Shown one piece after another: positions 41,781 through 46,797 of a stretch of DNA of 46,797 nt. Every line of letters begins with the position of its first letter. The first letter of the stretch is position 1. The DNA comes from Porticoccus sp041581635. Its GTDB lineage: Bacteria > Pseudomonadota > Gammaproteobacteria > Pseudomonadales > Porticoccaceae. The notes below the pieces were generated by a model, which saw nothing but the letters and a program-made list of their open reading frames with translations, was not told where the DNA came from and made no database searches. The stretch is taken from positions 1 through 46,797 of the forward strand of contig JBFICW010000020.1 in the NCBI GenBank assembly GCA_041581635.1, in the 5' to 3' direction. Position numbers and translations under genes: made by a program.

Positions 41781-42293
41781 ATGAAACGAGTTGTTAGAAA
41801 AATGTGGTGGCCGATGATCACCTTTATGGTATTCGGCGTTGTGGCTTGTTCCGATAATACTGAGTTGACAAATGCATCGGCCCCCCAAGGTCGTCTGGTA
41901 GAAAAAGTAACGCTGGAAGTATATAAAAGCCGAACCTGTCGTTGTTGCAATAAATGGGTGACACATGTTGAGGCTTCAGGCTTTGAAACGGATGTACATC
42001 ACCACGAAAATTTAAATAAATTAAAGTCCGACAAGGGAATTTCACCTCGCTATCAATCCTGCCATACGGCGGTGTCTAACGATGGCTATGTCTTTGAAGG
42101 GCATATACCTGCCTACGTCATTCAACAATTTCTTGCTGATCCACCACAAAATGCTATTGGCTTGGCTGTACCTGGTATGCCGGCAGGGAGTCCTGGTATG
42201 GAAATGGGGAATCGACATGATGATTACGATGTATTGTTGATTAAACAAGATGGTAACGCTGAGGTCTATAAGCATATTACCGCCAAACTGTAG
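41781..42293 (+). CDS. DUF411 metal-binding lipoprotein
   Basis: A 170-residue protein of the DUF411 family found with copper-resistance genes. It has a lipoprotein-like signal with a possible lipobox (FGVVAC), then the domain with YKSRTCRCCNKWVTHVE (a C-x-C-C metal site), SCHTAVSNDGYVFEGHIPA and PGMPAGSPGMEMG. The ATG at 41781 has GGGAG five bases upstream; the GTG at 41769 precedes that site. It lies 33 bp before copA, probably the same operon. Confidence 0.88.
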   Translation: MKRVVRKMWWPMITFMVFGVVACSDNTELTNASAPQGRLVEKVTLEVYKSRTCRCCNKWVTHVEASGFETDVHHHENLNKLKSDKGISPRYQSCHTAVSNDGYVFEGHIPAYVIQQFLADPPQNAIGLAVPGMPAGSPGMEMGNRHDDYDVLLIKQDGNAEVYKHITAKL

Positions 42294-42326
42294 GGTGCTG
42301 AGCTAAAGAGTTAGGAGGATTCTGTT

Positions 42327-44153
42327 ATGAAAGACGCTAATTCATTGCTGACGCAAATAAATAAGCCGTCATTATCGCGCCGACGTTTTGTAACCGGTGT
42401 TGCGGCAGGTGCGGCATTGATGGGCTTGGGAATCGTTCCTAGCTTGTCTTTTGGTTCGACCGTCCATAACAGCGGCCCACAAACTTTACGCGGGAAACAG
42501 TTTGATCTGAATATTGGCTATCAACGGGTTAACTTTACCGGCAAAGAGCGAATGGCTACCGCGGTGAATGGTTCTGTACCATCACCGATTTTACGCTGGC
42601 GCGAAGGGGACCGGCTGACCTTACGCGTGACGAATAACCTGGCCCATGACAGTTCTATCCATTGGCACGGGATTATTCTGCCGACTAATATGGATGGGGT
42701 GCCGGGATTGAGCTTTGATGGCATCAAACCCGGCGAAACCTATGAATATCAGTTCGATGTCAACCAAAGCGGAACCTTTTGGTATCACAGCCATTCCAGG
42801 TTTCAGGAACAAACCGGCATGTACGGCGCCATTGTGATCGACCCAAAAGAACCTGATTCGGTGAGCTGTGACCGTGATTACGTGGTGCAGTTTTCGGACT
42901 GGTCTGACGAACCGCCAGAAGATATCTATGCCAAATTAAAAAAAATGAGCGACTACTACAACTTCCGTGAGCGCACAGCCGGGGATTTGTGGCGGGATAT
43001 CAAGGAAAAAGGTGTGGCGCAAACCTGGAGCGAGCGCAGTATGTGGAATCAGATGCGGATGAGTGACCGAGACCTTTCCGATGTCACCGGTTATACCTAT
43101 ACCTATTTGATAAATGGCGTCACACCTGAGTATGGCTGGCTCGCTTTGTTTAAGCGTGGTGAAAAAGTCCGTTTACGCTTTATCAACAGCGCCGCCATGA
43201 CCATTTTTGATGTGAGTATTCCCGGCTTGAAGATGACCGTCGTCGCCTCCGATGGTCAAAATATTGAGCCTGTCACCGTCGACGAGTTTCGTATCGGTGT
43301 CGCAGAAACATATGATGTCATTGTCGAACCGAGTGATGACAGTGCCTATACCATTTTTGCCCAAAGCATGGATCGAACGGGTTATGCACGAGGTACATTA
43401 ACACCGGACGCCAGTTGGACCGCTGCAGTACCTGATATGGATCCAGCTCCTCTGTTGGGGCACCGCGAGATGGGTATGGGAATGAACCATGACATGCAGG
43501 GAATGCCGGGCATGGACCACAGCAAAATGCCAAGTATGGATCATAGCAAAATGCCGGGCATGGACCATAGCCAGCATGGTGGCAAGACTAAAAAAATGGA
43601 TCGAGCCGGCTATGGTAGCACCAGCCAAATCACCCATGTAAAAAGTGAATTTGGCCCCCATGTGGATATGCGTGCGGATAACCCACAGAGTGGTCTAAGT
43701 GATCCCGGTATTGGTCTGCGTGACCATCAACGCTTGTATGGTCGACGGGTATTGACCTATGCAGATATCTGCAACCTCTACCCCACCATCGATCAGCGCG
43801 AACCCAGTCGAGAAATTGAGCTGCACCTTACCGGCAATATGAGCCGTTATATGTGGTCGATTAACGGTATTAAATTTGCCGACGCGGATCCGCTGCAACT
43901 GAAATACGGAGAGCGGGTTCGTATTACCCTGATCAATGACACCATGATGACACATCCCATTCATCTTCACGGTATGTGGAGTGAATTGGAAGCGGGAGAT
44001 CCCAAATACATAGCGCGTAAGCACACTGTGCTCGTACAGCCCGGTTCTAAAATCAGTTATTTGGTCACAGCCAATGCGATGGGGCGATGGGCTTATCACT
44101 GCCATTTTCTCTATCACATGCCGGGTATGTTCCGGGAAGTCAGGGTTAGTTAG
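42327..44153 (+). CDS. copA: Multicopper oxidase CopA (copper resistance)
   Basis: A 608-residue periplasmic oxidase that converts Cu(I) to the less toxic Cu(II). A twin-arginine signal (SRRRFVTGVAAGAALMG, residues 17-33) directs folded export. Copper ligands are HWHG (112-115), HSH (154-156), HPIHLHGMW and the closing HCHFLYHMPGMF. A Met-rich repeat MDHSKMPxMDHSKMPGMDHS lies at about 395-415, typical of PcoA/CopA. AGGAGG precedes the ATG. Followed at 13 bp by copB. Confidence 0.97.
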   Translation: MKDANSLLTQINKPSLSRRRFVTGVAAGAALMGLGIVPSLSFGSTVHNSGPQTLRGKQFDLNIGYQRVNFTGKERMATAVNGSVPSPILRWREGDRLTLRVTNNLAHDSSIHWHGIILPTNMDGVPGLSFDGIKPGETYEYQFDVNQSGTFWYHSHSRFQEQTGMYGAIVIDPKEPDSVSCDRDYVVQFSDWSDEPPEDIYAKLKKMSDYYNFRERTAGDLWRDIKEKGVAQTWSERSMWNQMRMSDRDLSDVTGYTYTYLINGVTPEYGWLALFKRGEKVRLRFINSAAMTIFDVSIPGLKMTVVASDGQNIEPVTVDEFRIGVAETYDVIVEPSDDSAYTIFAQSMDRTGYARGTLTPDASWTAAVPDMDPAPLLGHREMGMGMNHDMQGMPGMDHSKMPSMDHSKMPGMDHSQHGGKTKKMDRAGYGSTSQITHVKSEFGPHVDMRADNPQSGLSDPGIGLRDHQRLYGRRVLTYADICNLYPTIDQREPSREIELHLTGNMSRYMWSINGIKFADADPLQLKYGERVRITLINDTMMTHPIHLHGMWSELEAGDPKYIARKHTVLVQPGSKISYLVTANAMGRWAYHCHFLYHMPGMFREVRVS

Positions 44154-44166
44154 GGGGGGCGAAAGC

Positions 44167-44907
44167 ATGAAAATACAAACGCAAAAAAAAACCTTTTCAT
44201 TATCGACAGCATTACTGACAGGGTTAGCGTCAATGTTATCGGTAGCCTCGAACTCTGCTGTTGCCGGGACCAGAGATGATCCGGTACTGACATCAGTATT
44301 GGTCGATCAACTTGAAATCCGAGATGACGAGGATGACAACCCTTTGGTTTTGGAGGGGCAAGGGTGGATTGGTAGAGACTTGCAAAAACTCTGGATAAAA
44401 ACGGATATAGAACGTGTTGATGGCAAAACGGAAGAGGTAGAACTACAAGTCTTGTATAGCCAGGCTGTTGCGACTTACTGGGATTTTCAGCTTGGCCTGC
44501 GCAAAGATTTTAAACCTACGCCTGATCGAAGTTGGGCGGTGATTGGCTTTCAAGGGCTCGCCCCTTACTTCTTTGAAGTCGATACGGCATTGTTTATTGG
44601 CGAAAGCGGTCGCACCGCACTGCGGCTGGAAGCTGAATATGAGCTGTTGTTCACCCAGCGACTGATTCTTACGCCCGATATTGAAATCAATTTCTACGGT
44701 CATAATGATGAAGATATCGGTGTCGGCTCGGGCTTGTCTGATGTTCAGGCAGGCCTTCGGCTTCGCTATGAAATACGGCGTGAATTTGCGCCTTATATCG
44801 GGGTGAATTGGTCGAAGAAGTTTGGCAATACGGCTGATTTTTCCCGACTGGAAGGAGCCGATGTTAGTGAAACACAACTGGTTTTGGGGATTCGATTCTG
44901 GTTTTAA
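44167..44907 (+). CDS. copB: Copper resistance outer-membrane protein CopB
   Basis: A 246-residue CopB/PcoB protein: signal peptide (LSTALLTGLASMLSVASNSAVA), then an outer-membrane barrel starting LEIRDDEDDNPLVLEGQGW and ending SETQLVLGIRFWF with the terminal aromatic. It lacks the Met-rich N-terminal linker of many CopB proteins, which probably lowers its own copper storage. The ATG at 44167 has a G-rich ribosome site; the longer frame from 44074 is inside copA. Confidence 0.95.
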   Translation: MKIQTQKKTFSLSTALLTGLASMLSVASNSAVAGTRDDPVLTSVLVDQLEIRDDEDDNPLVLEGQGWIGRDLQKLWIKTDIERVDGKTEEVELQVLYSQAVATYWDFQLGLRKDFKPTPDRSWAVIGFQGLAPYFFEVDTALFIGESGRTALRLEAEYELLFTQRLILTPDIEINFYGHNDEDIGVGSGLSDVQAGLRLRYEIRREFAPYIGVNWSKKFGNTADFSRLEGADVSETQLVLGIRFWF

Positions 44908-45003
44908 GGTCCGTTTAGGACGTGACCCATTATTTGAAACATAAAAAATTAAGAGAAAACAATTATCAATTTTTCAAATAGATCTATGAACGGAGATCAA
45001 CAC

Positions 45004-45591
45004 ATGTCTATCAAATCAATTTTTATTTCAATGCTGCTTACCGGAGCTGTTGCAGGCGCTGCTTTTGCGGGTGGCTCCGAAGGGCATGATCATGGCAAGC
45101 AAGCCGAGGATAACCATAAAAAGGAAGGAATGGATCACAAGATGGAGGGTATGGACCACAGTAAAATGCCGGGTAGGGATCATGATGATGGTCATCAACA
45201 TGATAATGAAGGAAGCTCTGTTGGAGAACCTGCTTTGGCTGTACAAGCAACACAAACCATCCACGTCACCACCATGGATACTATGCGATATAAATTTTCA
45301 CCGCAGCCAGAGCTAAAAGCGGGTGATATCGTGAAGTTTGTCATCACCAATCAAGGGAAAATTCCCCATGAATTTTCCATCGGGGATGATAGCGAACAAA
45401 AAGCACACCGGGAAATGATGCGAAAAATGCCCAATATGGTCCATGAAGATGGTAATACGGTTACCATCAAGCCGGGTGAAACTAGGGAGCTAACTTGGAA
45501 ATTCAAGAGTGGTAATGACGTAGTTTTTGCCTGCAATATACCTGGACACTTTGAGGCAGGGATGTTTAGAAAGGTTGCATTAGATCAGTAG
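45004..45591 (+). CDS. Copper-binding cupredoxin-like protein
   Basis: A 195-residue periplasmic protein: signal peptide (ISMLLTGAVAGAAFAGG), a His/Met-rich linker (MDHKMEGMDHSKMPG) and a C-terminal cupredoxin domain. Likely type-1 copper ligands are His in GKIPHEFSIG and Cys, His and Met in FACNIPGHFEAGMF, all present. It may buffer copper or pass electrons to CopA. The ATG at 45004 has GGAG nine bases upstream; the ATG at 44986 lies before that site. 96 bp after copB. Confidence 0.9.
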   Translation: MSIKSIFISMLLTGAVAGAAFAGGSEGHDHGKQAEDNHKKEGMDHKMEGMDHSKMPGRDHDDGHQHDNEGSSVGEPALAVQATQTIHVTTMDTMRYKFSPQPELKAGDIVKFVITNQGKIPHEFSIGDDSEQKAHREMMRKMPNMVHEDGNTVTIKPGETRELTWKFKSGNDVVFACNIPGHFEAGMFRKVALDQ

Positions 45592-45690
45592 CAATTGAAT
45601 GTGTTGTGGTGGCAGAGTGTTTTAACTTTGTCTTGTTTTATAGCGTGATTCAACCAGTAGTGGTTCGATGCACTTTTTCACAAGTTTACG

Positions 45691-46092
45691 ATGGGAATGT
45701 CGATGATGGACACTGTTAAAGATTGCATGACGCCGGTCGTCTTGAGCGCGACCCTAGATTACAGCATGGAAGAAATAGAGCAGTTGATGGATCGTCACAA
45801 ATTGCATTTTCTACCCATTATTGACTCTGCCTTAGAGTGCGTAGGTGTTATTAGTGCCACTGACTTGATCCACTGGCATAACATTAAACAGGACACCAGC
45901 CAGGTGCCGGCATGGGTATTCTGTTCACAGCCGGCCATAAAGGTTAACCCCAATCTGTTGCTGATAGATGCTGTGAAGTTGATGTTGTCAAACGACATCA
46001 GTCATCTTGTTGTGTCTCAAGGTGATGAGCTTATTGGGGTTCTATCGTCGATGGACGTATTGGAGAAATATGTATTACAGAGAATGGGGTAG
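45691..46092 (+). CDS. CBS-pair domain protein
   Basis: A 133-residue stand-alone pair of CBS motifs: VKDCMTPVVLSATLDYSMEE with FLPIIDSALECVGVISATDLIHW, then PAIKVNPNLLLIDAVKLML with HLVVSQGDELIGVLSSMDVLE (parts quoted). Such modules bind adenine nucleotides and tune partner proteins; no partner is fused. Several in-frame ATG codons (45691, 45697, 45703, 45706) make the start uncertain. Its link to copper resistance is only by position. Confidence 0.88.
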   Translation: MGMSMMDTVKDCMTPVVLSATLDYSMEEIEQLMDRHKLHFLPIIDSALECVGVISATDLIHWHNIKQDTSQVPAWVFCSQPAIKVNPNLLLIDAVKLMLSNDISHLVVSQGDELIGVLSSMDVLEKYVLQRMG

Positions 46093-46172
46093 CTCGATAT
46101 ATCTGGTATATGGCAGCTGATTCATGCGCACCAACATTAACATGTAATAACAAACTATATTAAGGACTCATT

Positions 46173-46523
46173 ATGCCCAAACTACTAATAATTTTTCTTG
46201 CCACAATTTTTTCTACAGTTGTTTGGAGTCATGGTGGAGAAGACCCTTTGGATGAACTTCAAAAAAACCGTAGTCGACTGGCTACCAAACAGGTAGCCTT
46301 TTTTCAATTGGAGAGTAAAGAGGAGAAAATTAATAGCCTGGAATCCCAACTCGATTACTTACGGGAAAATCTTTTAATCCTGCAGAATATGATAGCCAGT
46401 GATTACCCGCATGTTAAAGAGGGGATGAGTAAATATAAGCTGGATTACATCGAAGTGCTGGACGACAGCCTGAAAAATCTCAGGTTGTCTGTGAAGCAAG
46501 CGGGCCTACTCATCGATCAATGA
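46173..46523 (+). CDS. Small periplasmic coiled-coil protein
   Basis: A 116-residue protein with a signal peptide (KLLIIFLATIFSTVVWS) and a helical, coiled-coil-prone mature part (SKEEKINSLESQLDYLREN). A mature N-terminus HGGEDP could form a small metal site after cleavage. I do not recognise the family. AAGGA precedes the ATG with normal spacing. Confidence 0.6.
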   Translation: MPKLLIIFLATIFSTVVWSHGGEDPLDELQKNRSRLATKQVAFFQLESKEEKINSLESQLDYLRENLLILQNMIASDYPHVKEGMSKYKLDYIEVLDDSLKNLRLSVKQAGLLIDQ

Positions 46524-46583
46524 AGGGCTAATTGCTAAAAGGCTGGGGTTGCACCTTATGAATACAACCCGTGTGTGTGACAT

Positions 46584-46597
46584 TTGATTTAAATCAA
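46584..46597. promoter_or_regulatory. FNR/ANR-type box
   Basis: TTGAT-TTAA-ATCAA, a perfect match to the FNR/ANR consensus TTGAT-N4-ATCAA. A TATAGG at 46618-46623 places it near -40, the class II activation position. It reads into the partial gene at 46653 and suggests activation at low oxygen. Confidence 0.7.
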
Positions 46598-46652
46598 AAT
46601 CTGCAGCCAATACTGGGTATAGGCTACAATTAGTTAATATAAGGATAGGTTT

Positions 46653-46797
46653 ATGATCCGTTCGATAGGCATAGTGCTAGTTATATGGGGGTTGATTGTT
46701 CAGCCTCTGATGGCTGCTACGCCTTCGCCAGTAGCGGGTGGTAGCCCCCATTTCCTTGTAGCTTCGGATTCTGGTGTCGAGGCCCATGCCATGGAGC
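46653..46797 (+). CDS. Exported protein, partial (cut by window end)
   Basis: The first 48 codons of a gene that continues beyond the window. It opens with a signal peptide (IGIVLVIWGLIVQPLMAA), followed by TPSPVAGGSPHFLVASDSGV. AAGGATAGG precedes the ATG, and an FNR-type box lies 55 bp upstream. Too short to identify. Confidence 0.6.
   Translation, partial: MIRSIGIVLVIWGLIVQPLMAATPSPVAGGSPHFLVASDSGVEAHAME

Noticed and set aside
43173..43661. His-rich minus-strand open frames opposite copA
   Set aside because: The His-rich composition is the reverse complement of the Met/Asp/His repeat in CopA, not a gene.

Overview
The window looks like a chromosomal segment of a marine-type gammaproteobacterium (Cellvibrionales/Pseudomonadales-like; genus not resolvable by eye). 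The evidence is the block uvrY/gacA-uvrC-pgsA-tRNA-Cys-tRNA-Leu(UAA), which matches E. coli uvrY-uvrC-pgsA-glyW-cysT-leuZ without the glycine tRNA, the yccA-tusE pair, and the comEC-exbB-exbD-msbA-lpxK-kdsB-murB envelope operon.

Bases 1-25.9 kb are mostly core genome. 1-5.4 kb holds small housekeeping and unknown genes (DUF2489, PhnA/YjdM, DUF1330, TrmA, YjbQ). 5.47-10.13 kb, on the minus strand, is a complete caa3-type cytochrome c oxidase operon: subunit II fused to cytochrome c, subunit I, two different subunit III proteins, subunit IV. It ends at a bidirectional terminator. 10.6-13.3 kb (minus) holds phhB, tusE, yccA and a patatin phospholipase. 13.5-22.3 kb (plus) runs comEC, exbB, exbD, msbA, lpxK, kdsB, a low-molecular-weight tyrosine phosphatase and murB with several start/stop overlaps, joining DNA uptake, lipid A export and phosphorylation, Kdo activation and peptidoglycan precursor synthesis. 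uvrY, uvrC and pgsA follow.

Bases 25.9-37.2 kb are an AT-rich integrative element inserted at the 3' end of the tRNA-Leu(UAA) gene. It carries a P4-type tyrosine integrase, a broken clpS fragment, an AlpA regulator, two related small Cys-motif proteins, a 502-residue protein in which I see the A, B and C motifs of the DNA polymerase I / T7 RNA polymerase superfamily, a non-coding zone with two tandem repeats, a HigBA toxin-antitoxin pair, and a likely undescribed defence module. The module pairs a 228-residue HEPN-type protein (RNDLAH motif) with a roughly 1,263-residue protein ending in a PD-(D/E)xK nuclease domain; a small membrane-anchored protein follows after a strong terminator. No capsid, conjugation or mobilisation genes are visible. 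A 20-bp piece resembling the 3' end of a different tRNA-Leu lies at 37.21 kb in inverted orientation.

Bases 37.4-46.8 kb are a heavy-metal region. A mercury-type merR diverges from a GDCCVxC protein, merT-like, merP-like and outer-membrane-protein genes across a classical MerR promoter with a 19-bp spacer; no merA is visible. An IS3-family element with 4-bp target duplications and a frameshifted orfB follows. Next comes a copper-resistance cluster: a Cys-rich exported protein, a DUF411 lipoprotein, CopA, CopB, a cupredoxin, a CBS protein and a small periplasmic protein. The last gene is cut by the window end and has a perfect FNR/ANR-type box upstream.
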